Counted from the first letter of the stretch, positions 7,492-16,622 are shown. The stretch: 22,866 bases of DNA from an uncultured Collinsella sp. (GCA_900751695.1 CAADSS010000064.1:1-22866); one strand, 5' to 3'. Translations and numbers: made by a program. Notes: generated by a model from the sequence alone, not told the origin.

Positions 7492-7532
7492 AAAAGGCGA
7501 GGCATTGACCTTCTGGTCATGCCTCGCCTTTT
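7492..7532 (-). terminator. Terminator of the dnaK-hspR operon
   Basis: Arms 7492-7510 and 7515-7532 (AGGCGAGGCAT core, one bulged base) with a 4-nt loop are followed on the minus strand by five T. A wider stem, CCAGGGCGA at 7469-7477 with 7546-7554, can pair around it, giving a nested structure. It would end transcripts from hspR; the T run on the plus strand is shorter. Confidence 0.8.
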
Positions 7533-7573
7533 GAATGACAAATTGTCGCCCTGGGCGGCGCGCAGCGTCGGCC

Positions 7574-7603
7574 GGTTACGGCGTTTGGTAAAACGCCGTA
7601 ACC
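7574..7603 (-). terminator. Perfect hairpin overlapping the hspR stop codon
   Basis: GGTTACGGCGTTT (7574-7586) and its exact complement (7591-7603) form a 13-bp stem with a 4-nt loop, beginning at the last base of the hspR stop codon. No T run follows on the minus strand, so it may protect the 3' end or act together with the terminator at 7492-7532. Confidence 0.5.
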
Positions 7604-8019
7604 TAGAGATCCCCGCCGGCGCCCAAAAGTTTGCGCATGACCTGTTCGGGGTTGACCGAGCCGTCGCGCGGGGCCAGGGCGGTGATCTTCTTCTGCATCT
7701 TGTACTCGTGCAGCTCGTCCTCGAGCTGGCGTACGCGGGCACGGAGTTTTTCGTTCTCGCGCTCACGCTCCTCGGCACGCTCCTTCATATCGAGGATGCG
7801 CACCACGCCGGCAAGGTTGATGCCCTCGTCGGTGAGCTGGTTGATGAGCTCCAGGCGCTCGATATCGGCACGCGAATACAGGCGCGTGTTACCGCCCGAG
7901 CGCTGGGGGTTCACCAGGCCCTTGGACTCGTAGACGCGCAGAGTCTGCGGATGCATGCCGGTCAGCTCGGCCGCCACGCTGATCATGTACAGCGGTTTGT
8001 TCCTATTGTCCTCGGCCAT
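7603..8019 (-). CDS. hspR: Heat-shock repressor HspR (MerR family)
   Basis: A DNA-binding repressor of chaperone genes that in actinobacteria uses DnaK as co-repressor. The 138-aa protein has a MerR-type winged helix at about 9-80 (YMISVAAELTGMHPQTLRVY, then SKGLVNPQRSGGNTRLYS), typical of HspR, followed by a coiled-coil of charged residues (about 82-112) and a short tail. The length is normal for the family. It is the last gene of dnaK-grpE-dnaJ-hspR, 72 nt after dnaJ, with AAGGGG in its leader. The arrangement implies feedback control of its own operon. The palindrome shared by dnaK and clpB is the best operator candidate. Confidence 0.93.
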   Translation of the reverse strand: MAEDNRNKPLYMISVAAELTGMHPQTLRVYESKGLVNPQRSGGNTRLYSRADIERLELINQLTDEGINLAGVVRILDMKERAEERERENEKLRARVRQLEDELHEYKMQKKITALAPRDGSVNPEQVMRKLLGAGGDL

Positions 8020-8091
8020 GCTACCTGACCCCTTTCCGTCTCGTTATCGTCCATCATAAGCCCGCGGGCGCGGGCGTGCGCCACGACCGCC

Positions 8092-9057
8092 CTAGTACGT
8101 CGCCTTGTAACGGTTGACCTTCTCGCGATAATCGCGCGTGTCGGCCTCGCGCAGCCTGGTCATGGCATCGCGCTCATCGTCGGACAGGTTCGTGGGAACC
8201 TGCACCTTGATCTCGACGAGCAGCGCACCCGTGCGGCCGCGATGCTTAACGTCGGGCGCGCCCATCTCCTTAAAGCGGAACTTCTTGCCCGTCTGGGTAC
8301 CCGCGGGCACCTTCAGACGAACCGTCGCACCGCCGGGCGTGGGCACGTCCACCGTGCAGCCGAGCGCCGCCTCATAGACCGAGACCGGTACCTCCATGGT
8401 CACGTCGGCACCTTTACGCTTAAACAGCGGATGCTCCTCCACGTGCGTGGTCACGACCAGGTCGCCGCGCTCGCCGCCGGCAACGCCGTACTCGCCGCGA
8501 CGCTTGTAGCGCAGCTTGCCGCCGTCGACCGCGCCCGCAGGCACCGAGACCGTAATGGTCTGCTGCTCGCCTGTCGAGGGAATGCGGTAGGTGACCTTGT
8601 GCGTCACGCCGCGAAACGCGTCCTCGGCCGTCACATCGACGGTCAGCGACAGGTCGCCGCCCTTGCGAGCGCGGTTGCGGCCCGCGCCCGCACCGGCAGC
8701 GCCCGCAGCCCCGGCAAAGCCCGAGCCCCAATCGCTGCCCCAGGCGCCGTTGCCGCTAAAGATGCTGTCGAAGATGTCGCCCCAGCCGCTGGCGCCCGCG
8801 CCGGCACCGTAGCCGCCGCCATACGCGCCGCCCGCGCCCGGCATGCCGCCAAACATGAGCATCTGGTCGTACTCTTTGCGCTTCTTCTCGTCCGAAAGCG
8901 TTTCGTAGGCCTCGCTGATCTCCTTGAACTTGGCCTCGTCGCCGCCGGCATCGGGGTGATATTTTTGCGCGAGCTTACGAAACGCGCTCTTGATCTCTTT
9001 GTCGGAGGCGCTCTTGGATACGCCCAGGATGTCATAGAAGGTTTTGCCTGCAGCCAT
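8092..9057 (-). CDS. dnaJ: DnaJ/Hsp40 co-chaperone, type II (no zinc finger)
   Basis: Stimulates DnaK ATPase and delivers substrates. The 321-aa protein has a J domain (residues 5-70) with the HPD motif at 34-36, a Gly/Ala-rich linker (about 72-145, with GAGGAYGGGYGAGAGASGWG), and C-terminal beta-sandwich substrate-binding domains (about 145-300). The four CxxCxGxG zinc-finger repeats of classic DnaJ are absent, so it is of the CbpA/DnaJ2 type although it sits in the dnaK operon. I start at the ATG at 9057, where GGAGAGGAG precedes the codon. An upstream in-frame ATG at 9090 has no such signal. A strong hairpin separates it from grpE. Confidence 0.93.
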   Translation of the reverse strand: MAAGKTFYDILGVSKSASDKEIKSAFRKLAQKYHPDAGGDEAKFKEISEAYETLSDEKKRKEYDQMLMFGGMPGAGGAYGGGYGAGAGASGWGDIFDSIFSGNGAWGSDWGSGFAGAAGAAGAGAGRNRARKGGDLSLTVDVTAEDAFRGVTHKVTYRIPSTGEQQTITVSVPAGAVDGGKLRYKRRGEYGVAGGERGDLVVTTHVEEHPLFKRKGADVTMEVPVSVYEAALGCTVDVPTPGGATVRLKVPAGTQTGKKFRFKEMGAPDVKHRGRTGALLVEIKVQVPTNLSDDERDAMTRLREADTRDYREKVNRYKATY

Positions 9058-9130
9058 CGTAGCTCCTCTCCTGTTACGTCCGCCGCCCATGCAGACGACG
9101 GCTCATGCTTTCATATGGCACTAGGCCAGA

Positions 9131-9160
9131 AAGGGCCCCGGGTGTTGCCCCGGGGCCCTT
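9131..9160 (-). terminator. Intra-operon hairpin between grpE and dnaJ
   Basis: A perfect 12-bp stem (AAGGGCCCCGGG at 9131-9142 with 9149-9160) is followed on the minus strand by TTTCTGG. It starts 5 nt after the grpE stop. It has the form of an intrinsic terminator with a short T tract, so it may cause partial termination or set an RNA processing boundary inside the operon. Confidence 0.65.
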
Positions 9161-9165
9161 CTCAA

Positions 9166-10008
9166 TTACTCCTCGGTGCTCTCGGCCGTATCGGCCGCAG
9201 CATCCTCGGGCGCCGCTTCGGGCTCCGGTGCGGGGCGCTTCTCGCCACCGTAGGTCACCGTCACCATCGCGGAACGCAGAATGCGGTCCGCCATGCGGTA
9301 GCCCTTCTGGTACACGTCGTTGACGGTCTCGTCGTACTGCGATGCGTCCTCGACGCGGCCCACGGCCTGGTGCTCGAGCGGATCGAACGCCTCGCCCTTG
9401 GGGTCGATGGGCTCAACGCCCTCGTGCGCAAACACATCGAGCAGCTTGGCATGCACCGCGTCGACGCCGTCGACGAACTGCTTAAAGTCGTCGGCAAGCT
9501 CCTGACTGCGGGCATGGTCGATCGCACGCTCGATATCGTCGACCACCGGCAGCAGCGCGGTGACGAGCTTCTCGGTCGCGCGCTCGCGCTCGGCGATACG
9601 CTCATTGGCGGTGCGGCGACGGAAGTTCTCCCAGTCGGCCTGAAGACGGGCGGTACGCTCGGTGGCGTCCTTTGCCTTGTCCTCGGCGGCCTTCTGGGCC
9701 TCTGTCGCAGCATCGAGCTCGCTGCGCACGTCGGCGAGCTCCTTTTGGGCCTGCTCGAACTTGAGCTTAAAGTCGTTGTCGGCGGCTTCCTCACCGGCGC
9801 GGATAGCGGCTTCCACCATCTCGTCCTCGGTCATCGTCGCCTCCTTGTTGGAATCCTCTACCTGGTTCTCGGCAGCCTCGGCGGCCTCGGCCTCGTTGGC
9901 CTCGGTATCGTCGACGGCCTCTACGGGAATCTTCACGTCCTTCTCCTCAGAGTCAACGGGGGCGGCGCCAGCGGCAGCCGCCTCCGTGCGAGCTTTACGG
10001 GCGGACAT
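9166..10008 (-). CDS. grpE: Nucleotide exchange factor GrpE
   Basis: Releases ADP from DnaK in the cytoplasmic chaperone cycle. As drawn the protein has 280 aa: an acidic, Ala/Glu-rich N-terminal region (1-75), a long dimerising helix (about 78-145, with QADWENFRRR), and the beta domain, ending in the signature QKGYRMADRILRSAMVTV. An acidic low-complexity tail follows. The ATG at 10008 is 2 nt after the dnaK stop, with GAGGA about 10 nt upstream. A second in-frame ATG at 9834 (Met59) has a near-perfect AAGGAGG site 5 nt before it and would give 222 aa, closer to usual GrpE size. Both products may be made. Confidence 0.95.
   Translation of the reverse strand: MSARKARTEAAAAGAAPVDSEEKDVKIPVEAVDDTEANEAEAAEAAENQVEDSNKEATMTEDEMVEAAIRAGEEAADNDFKLKFEQAQKELADVRSELDAATEAQKAAEDKAKDATERTARLQADWENFRRRTANERIAERERATEKLVTALLPVVDDIERAIDHARSQELADDFKQFVDGVDAVHAKLLDVFAHEGVEPIDPKGEAFDPLEHQAVGRVEDASQYDETVNDVYQKGYRMADRILRSAMVTVTYGGEKRPAPEPEAAPEDAAADTAESTEE
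9840..9846 (-). promoter_or_regulatory. Strong internal Shine-Dalgarno in grpE
   Basis: Minus-strand AAGGAGG lies 5 nt before the in-frame ATG at 9834 (Met59). It is stronger than the signal at the annotated start and could either mark the real start or drive a shorter isoform. Confidence 0.55.
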
Positions 10009-10010
10009 GA

Positions 10011-11903
<1,893 letters not shown>

Positions 11904-12004
11904 TAGAAATTCCCTCTCTCTTTTGCGTTCGCGCCGCCTCGACGGTCTTTCGCGCGGCGCTTCGGCTTGTCTTTCAGGATGTAGTGTATCCCCTTATGGG
12001 CCGG

Positions 12005-12039
12005 AATATACAAAATCTAAGTCAATTCATATAAGATTT
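12005..12039 (-). promoter_or_regulatory. dnaK operon promoter with putative HspR operator
   Basis: The 27-bp imperfect palindrome at 12013-12039 (ends AAATCT and AGATTT) matches the one upstream of clpB. On the minus strand it is followed 2 nt later by TATATT (12005-12010), a possible -10. The palindrome would cover the -35 and spacer, a position suited to repression. A good -35 hexamer at 17-nt spacing is not seen; TTGACT lies inside the palindrome. Confidence 0.55.
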
Positions 12040-12323
12040 CTTATCTCTGAGAGTTTAGGTTCTTAAATGCGCAGGTAGATGCGCTGATTGAGTTCTCGGC
12101 AAATCTATTGAGATCTATGTAGAGTTGACTGAGGTGTGAGCCTGAAACTGTGTCCCGTTTTGGACGTGGATTACGGGATGCGGTTTCCGCAAGCACGCTC
12201 AATCGCCCTATATTTCAAGTCATCTTTAGCTAACATTTACGCAGCTCACCGGCCCCACCTGCGCGTTTTTTAGTAAACCTTGGCATACTCGGCGAACGGT
12301 ATGAAGATGCCGGCCAGAGGGTA
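12040..12323. other. Intergenic region between dnaK and ferredoxin
   Basis: No gene is supported. It is moderately AT-rich near dnaK. ATTGAG occurs twice about 20 nt apart around 12085-12112, and GTCC/GGAC bracket a CGTTTT loop near 12150. None of these makes a strong case for a site. Confidence 0.3.
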
Positions 12324-12351
12324 TTGCAAACGGTCGCTCCCGTGGTATGTT
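12324..12351 (+). promoter_or_regulatory. Possible ferredoxin promoter
   Basis: TTGCAA (12324-12329), a 16-nt spacer and TATGTT (12346-12351) lie about 60 nt before the ferredoxin ATG. Fit to consensus is moderate. Confidence 0.45.
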
Positions 12352-12412
12352 TTTGCCCGAATCAAACCGGCGCGCATCGTCTGTAGCGTCGGTCAACAGA
12401 GAGGAAACTACC

Positions 12413-12598
12413 ATGGCTCATCCCGTAATTGATGCCGACGAGTGCATCGCTTGTGGCGTTTGCGTCGACACCTGCCCCGCTGGCGTTCTGGAGCTCCAGG
12501 ACGTCGCCACCGTCGCTGACGAGGACTCCTGCGTCGCCTGTGGCGCTTGCCAGGACGCTTGCCCCGCTGGCGCGATCACCGAGATCGTCGAGGAGTAA
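12413..12598 (+). CDS. 2[4Fe-4S] ferredoxin (61 aa)
   Basis: Small clostridial-type ferredoxin, a low-potential one-electron carrier for anaerobic redox enzymes. Two CxxCxxCxxxCP motifs are present: C11, C14, C17, C21 (CIACGVCVDTCP) and C40, C43, C46, C50 (CVACGACQDACP). Each set of three plus the remote fourth cysteine of the other half binds one cluster. Length is typical. The start at 12413 has AGAGAGGAAA just upstream. It is monocistronic between its own promoter and a bidirectional terminator. The partner enzymes are not in the window. Confidence 0.95.
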   Translation: MAHPVIDADECIACGVCVDTCPAGVLELQDVATVADEDSCVACGACQDACPAGAITEIVEE

Positions 12599-12636
12599 CA
12601 ACTCCCCACTTGCACACTCAAAAGTACACCGTGCAC

Positions 12637-12679
12637 AAAAAGGAGGCCTCCGCATCGCCGCGGAGGCCTCCTCCTTTTG
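12637..12679. terminator. Bidirectional terminator between ferredoxin and niaR
   Basis: A long GC stem based on AGGAGGCCTCCGC (arms about 12637-12653 and 12660-12679) is flanked by A on the left and T on the right. It can therefore terminate both the ferredoxin transcript (plus) and the nad operon transcript (minus), which converge here. Confidence 0.85.
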
Positions 12680-12691
12680 CATTCGTCGTTA

Positions 12692-13237
12692 CTAGGACAG
12701 GTCGTCTTCGTAGGGCATTAGGTCCGCCAAGTAGCCCTTCTCCTTGAGCATCGCCTCGATCTCGTCGAGGGTTTGCTCATCCTCTGCCGCAATGCGATGG
12801 AAGTGATAGCCGCTCGTCACCGTTAGTAGCGGGAAACTCTTGCCGCTCTCGATATCGTGCAGGTAGCGCTCAACATCGCGACGATTGCGGATGTCCAGGT
12901 CGGCCGTGATCTTACCGTACACGCGGTGATTGACGATCACGTTGAGCACGGCGCCTCCGGCGTCGACGATACTCGTAAGCTCATCGCCTGCCTGCTCCAC
13001 GCCGTGGCGAACCTTGACCAAGCGCGTGGGCACAGCGGGGCTGCTGGGGGCCTCCTGCAGCACGTAGCCGCGATTGGTCGCCACGATATCGTGCCCATCG
13101 GCGCGCAGCAAGGCGATGTCTTGCACGACAATCTGGCGGCTCACACCCACCTCACGAGCAAGTGCGCTGCCGGAGACGGGGTCTTTGGCTCGCTCGAGCA
13201 CGCCCATGATGGCACGGCGACGCTCGCGGGCGTCCAT
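12692..13237 (-). CDS. niaR: Niacin-responsive repressor NiaR (HTH + 3H domain)
   Basis: Transcriptional repressor of NAD biosynthesis or niacin uptake genes, with nicotinate as co-repressor in characterised members. The 181-aa protein has an N-terminal winged HTH (about 3-60, SALAREVGVSRQIVVQDIAL) and a C-terminal 3H domain (about 72-175). Ligands corresponding to the metal site of the Thermotoga protein TM1602 are visible as H78, E86, H145 and H147 (GYHFHR). Its ATG overlaps the nadC stop by one base (TAATG), so translation is coupled. It is the last gene of nadA-nadB-nadC-niaR. The palindrome at 16600-16643 is the likely operator, which makes the operon autoregulated. Confidence 0.93.
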   Translation of the reverse strand: MDARERRRAIMGVLERAKDPVSGSALAREVGVSRQIVVQDIALLRADGHDIVATNRGYVLQEAPSSPAVPTRLVKVRHGVEQAGDELTSIVDAGGAVLNVIVNHRVYGKITADLDIRNRRDVERYLHDIESGKSFPLLTVTSGYHFHRIAAEDEQTLDEIEAMLKEKGYLADLMPYEDDLS

Positions 13238-14097
13238 TATTTACCGTCCAGCAGACGCAGGTGTTTGAGCGAGAGGTCGAGAATCGGCGCAGAGTGCGTC
13301 AGCGCCCCCGAACTAATAAAGTCAACGCCCAGGTCGGCGAGCGCTCGGATATTGTTGGCGTCCACGTTGCCCGAGCACTCGGTCTTGGCACGACCGGCGA
13401 TAAGCTCGATAGCGGCCGCCATGTCGTCATGGGTCATGTTGTCGAGCATGATAATGTCGGCACCGGCCTCCACGGCCTCGCGCACCATGTCCAGGTTCTC
13501 GCACTCAATCTCGACCGTCGCGGTAAACGACGCATGGGCGCGCGCCATCTCGATCGCGCGCGTCACGCCACCGGCGGCATCGATGTGGTTGTCCTTGAGC
13601 ATGACGGCCGTCGACAGGTTGTAACGGTGGTTGCTGCCGCCGCCAATCTCAACCGCCGCCTTCTCAAACACGCGCATGCCCGGCGTGGTCTTGCGCGTGT
13701 CGACGAGCACGGTCTTGGTTCCCTCGAGCGCCGCGGCCATGCTGTGCGTATAGGTAGCGATGCCGCTCATGCGCTGCAGGTAGTTGAGCGCCACGCGCTC
13801 ACCCGAAAGCAGCACGCGCGCGTCGCCGCGCACCTGACCCACATGGTCGCCGGCGTGCACCTCGTCGCCATCGGCAACGTCGAGCAGCACCGAGCTCTGC
13901 GAATCCAGCAGCTCAAAGGTGCGAGCAAACACATCGAGGCCGGCGATGATGCCGTCGGCCTTGGCGATAAGCTCCACCGTGGCGGGACGCGCCGTGGGGC
14001 ACACACTCGCCGTGCTCACGTCCTCAAAGGTAATGTCCTCGCGCAGGGCCTGCAGAATCAGATCATCGACGACGAGCTTCATGGTAATGGGATTCAT
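13237..14097 (-). CDS. nadC: Quinolinate phosphoribosyltransferase NadC
   Basis: Converts quinolinate and PRPP to nicotinate mononucleotide, CO2 and pyrophosphate (EC 2.4.2.19), the third step of de novo NAD synthesis. The 286-aa length is normal. Signatures include ALNYLQRMSGIATYT, VDTRKTTPGMRVFEKAAV, the substrate-binding GGGSNHRYNLS and MLKDNHI, and the barrel end VDFISSGALTHSAP. The ATG at 14097 is preceded by GGAGGAG, which overlaps the end of nadB; the gap to nadB is 3 nt. A second Met at residue 6 is a possible start. The gene ends in a one-base overlap with niaR. Confidence 0.97.
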   Translation of the reverse strand: MNPITMKLVVDDLILQALREDITFEDVSTASVCPTARPATVELIAKADGIIAGLDVFARTFELLDSQSSVLLDVADGDEVHAGDHVGQVRGDARVLLSGERVALNYLQRMSGIATYTHSMAAALEGTKTVLVDTRKTTPGMRVFEKAAVEIGGGSNHRYNLSTAVMLKDNHIDAAGGVTRAIEMARAHASFTATVEIECENLDMVREAVEAGADIIMLDNMTHDDMAAAIELIAGRAKTECSGNVDANNIRALADLGVDFISSGALTHSAPILDLSLKHLRLLDGK

Positions 14098-14100
14098 GGT

Positions 14101-15477
14101 CTACTCCTCCACGGCCTGCGTGCCGGCGGCACGGGCCAAATCATCGATTGCCAGGGTGTCGGCGCTCAGGGCGCGATGACGGCCATCGAGCGCGGGCTCG
14201 CCCGCCTGCTCCACGGCCAGCGACTCGCCGGTACGCATATACCACGCGGCGCGACGACCCCAGACCAGCGCCTCGAGCAGGCTGTTTGATGCAAGGCGGT
14301 TCTTGCCGTGAACGCCGTTGCAAGCCGTCTCGCCCGCGGCGTAGAGCTCGGGCATCGAGGTGCGGCCGTCCTTGTCGACCCACACGCCGCCCATGAAGTA
14401 GTGCTGCGTGGGCGTAACGGGAATGGGCTCGTCCAAGATGTCGCGGCCGTCCTCCAGGCAGCGTGCGCGGATGTTGGCAAAGTGCCCGGTCACCACGTCG
14501 CGCTCGACGGGGGCAAAGCTCAGCCACTCGTGCTCGGTACCGTCCTGCTTCATCTGCTCGCGGATGGCGGCGGCGACCACATCGCGCGGCTGAAGCTCGT
14601 CGGTAAAGCGCTCGCCGGCGGCGTTGAGCAAAATCGCGCCCTCGCCGCGGCAGCTCTCGCTGATCAGGAAGGTGCGGCCCGGCTGCGGCGAGAACAGTCC
14701 CGTGGGGTGGATCTGCACGTAGTCCAGATGCTCCATCTTAATGCCATGCTCCTGAGCGATGTAGCAGGCATCACCCGTGAGCTGCGGGTAGTTGGTCGAG
14801 TGGTCATATACGCCGCCGATGCCGCCCGTTGCCCACAGCGTGTGGCAGGCATGGATCTTAAACGGCTCGCCGGCATGCACGCCCTCGGCGGCATTTGTCA
14901 GCTCGTCGGCGGGACGAACCGAGTTGTCCTCGTCCACGGAAACGGCAACGACACCAGTGCACACCGTGGCCCCATCGCGCACGGCCGTCAGGATGTCGGT
15001 CATGGCCACGTGCTCCAAAATCTGCACGTTATCCAGCTTGCGAACGGCCTGGAGCAGCTTGGTCGTAATCTCCTTGCCGGTGATATCGGCATGGAAGGCA
15101 ATGCGCGGACGGCTGTGCGCGCCCTCGCGGGTAAAGTCGAGGTCGCCATCGGCCTTGCGCTCAAAATCCACGCCCATCGCTAGCAGGTCGTTGATGACCG
15201 AGCGGCTCGAGCGGATCATGATGTCGACGCTCTCGCGGCGGTTCTCGTAATGACCGGCGTGCATGGTGTCCTCAAAGAAGGCATCGTAGTCCGAGCCCTC
15301 GGGCAGCACGCAGATGCCGCCCTGCGCGAGCATCGAATCGCACTCGTCGACAGCGCCCTTGGAAAGCATGATCACGCGCGTGCTCGTCGGCAGGTTAAGA
15401 GCCGCGTACAGGCCCGCCACGCCGCAGCCGGCAATGACGACGTCGCACTCCATATCGGGGTATTGCTTGGTTTCCAC
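14101..15477 (-). CDS. nadB: L-aspartate oxidase NadB (short C-terminus)
   Basis: FAD enzyme that oxidises L-aspartate to iminoaspartate for NadA; in anaerobes fumarate is the usual electron acceptor. The 458-aa protein has an FAD motif near its start (VVIAGCGVAGLYAAL, G17-x-G19-x-x-G22), ISESCRGEGAILLN and GVHGKNRLASNSLLEALVWG. The chain ends about 65 residues after GVHGKNR, so most of the C-terminal helical domain of classic NadB (about 530 aa) is missing, as in other short NadB proteins. I prefer the GTG at 15477 because GGGAGAGG lies 7 nt before it. An in-frame ATG at 15504 lies inside a palindromic repeat. The gene follows nadA by 55 nt and abuts nadC. Confidence 0.92.
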   Translation of the reverse strand: METKQYPDMECDVVIAGCGVAGLYAALNLPTSTRVIMLSKGAVDECDSMLAQGGICVLPEGSDYDAFFEDTMHAGHYENRRESVDIMIRSSRSVINDLLAMGVDFERKADGDLDFTREGAHSRPRIAFHADITGKEITTKLLQAVRKLDNVQILEHVAMTDILTAVRDGATVCTGVVAVSVDEDNSVRPADELTNAAEGVHAGEPFKIHACHTLWATGGIGGVYDHSTNYPQLTGDACYIAQEHGIKMEHLDYVQIHPTGLFSPQPGRTFLISESCRGEGAILLNAAGERFTDELQPRDVVAAAIREQMKQDGTEHEWLSFAPVERDVVTGHFANIRARCLEDGRDILDEPIPVTPTQHYFMGGVWVDKDGRTSMPELYAAGETACNGVHGKNRLASNSLLEALVWGRRAAWYMRTGESLAVEQAGEPALDGRHRALSADTLAIDDLARAAGTQAVEE

Positions 15478-15494
15478 AGGAATCCTCTCCCTTG

Positions 15495-15529
15495 AATGTG
15501 ACATAAGGGACCGTCCCTCCTGCCACATT
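15495..15529. repeat. Palindrome in the nadA-nadB spacer
   Basis: AATGTG (15495-15500) pairs with CACATT (15524-15529), and AGGGA (15506-15510) pairs with TCCCT (15514-15518), giving an interrupted stem. It shares the GGGAC/GTCCC core with the other dispersed palindromes and fills most of the spacer between nadA and nadB. Confidence 0.5.
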
Positions 15530-15532
15530 GTT

Positions 15533-16558
15533 CTAGCGCGCTGCGTACTCGAGCATACGGTCGAGCGTGAGCTTGGCCTGGTCGGCAGCCTCGTCCGACA
15601 CGCCGATCTGCACCTCGCCCTCACCCGTCTCCAGGCAGCGCACGAGCTTTTCGAGCGTGATGAGATCCATGTTGACGCAGGTGGGCTGCACCGCGGGGAA
15701 GTAGAACTTTTTGCCGGTGCCCTGGCAGCGGCGCTCAAGCTCGTAGAGCACGCCGCGGACCGTCACGATAATGAACTCGCTCGCGTCGGACTCCTCGGCA
15801 TACTTAATGATGCCGGCGGTGGAGCCGATGTAGTCGGCCTCGGCAAGGACATCGGCCTTGCACTCGGGGTGCGCCAGCACGAGCGCGTCGGGGTGCGCTT
15901 CCTGCGCGTCAACGATCTGCTCGACGGTGATGATGTGGTGGCGCGGGCAGTAGCCCTTGTTGAGGATGACGTGCTTTTGCGGCACCTGCTCGGCTACGAA
16001 GCGACCGAGGTTTTGGTCGGGAATGAAAAGGACATGCTGCTGCGGCAGCTCGGACACAATCTTGACGGCGTTGGAACTGGTGACACACACATCGCTCCAG
16101 CTCTTGATCTCGACCGTGGAGTTGACGTAGCACACCACGGCAAGGTCGTCACCGTACTCGGCGCGGGCGGCGTCGACCGTCTCGCGCTTGACCATGTGAG
16201 CCATGGGGCAGTCCGCGCCCGGCTCGGGCAGCAGCACGGTCTTAGTGGGATTGAGCAGCTTGGCGCTCTCGCCCATAAACTCCACGCCGCACAGCACGAT
16301 GGTCCGCTGTGGCAGGCTCTTGGCGAGCTTGGCCAGGTAGAAGCTATCGCCGACGTAATCAGCCACGGCCTGCACCTCGGGCGCCACGTAATAGTGCGCT
16401 AGGATCACCGCGTCACGTTGGGTTTTTAGTTGCTGAATGGCCTCGACGAGCTCTGCGGGCACCAGTGCCGCGCGCTCCGTTGCCGTCGTTGCCGATGCTA
16501 GGCCGGCCGCGATATCGCGTGCGAGCTCCGACGCATCCATGTTCGCGCTCTGTGCCAT
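15533..16558 (-). CDS. nadA: Quinolinate synthase NadA
   Basis: [4Fe-4S] enzyme that condenses iminoaspartate and dihydroxyacetone phosphate to quinolinate (EC 2.5.1.72). The 341-aa protein has the three-cysteine cluster set of the family: C90 (LCGVEFMGESAK), C233 (AHPECKADV) and C294 (PTCVNMDLITLEKL). The substrate-binding HYY (HYYVAPEVQ) is at 55-57. The ATG at 16558 has AGAGAGGGG 5-10 nt upstream; a TTG one codon earlier is also open. It is first in nadA-nadB-nadC-niaR and is transcribed from the promoter overlapped by the 16600-16643 palindrome. Confidence 0.97.
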   Translation of the reverse strand: MAQSANMDASELARDIAAGLASATTATERAALVPAELVEAIQQLKTQRDAVILAHYYVAPEVQAVADYVGDSFYLAKLAKSLPQRTIVLCGVEFMGESAKLLNPTKTVLLPEPGADCPMAHMVKRETVDAARAEYGDDLAVVCYVNSTVEIKSWSDVCVTSSNAVKIVSELPQQHVLFIPDQNLGRFVAEQVPQKHVILNKGYCPRHHIITVEQIVDAQEAHPDALVLAHPECKADVLAEADYIGSTAGIIKYAEESDASEFIIVTVRGVLYELERRCQGTGKKFYFPAVQPTCVNMDLITLEKLVRCLETGEGEVQIGVSDEAADQAKLTLDRMLEYAAR

Positions 16559-16593
16559 CAAGGCCCCTCTCTTTTGGCGAATCTTGGGGCTTT

Positions 16594-16622
16594 AGTATGA
16601 CACCTAGGTTTACAGCTGACAA
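16594..16622 (-). promoter_or_regulatory. nadA operon promoter
   Basis: On the minus strand TTGTCA (16617-16622) and CATACT (16594-16599) are separated by exactly 17 nt, about 36 nt before the nadA start. The -35 and the whole spacer lie inside the palindrome at 16600-16643, which suits a repressor site. Confidence 0.65.
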
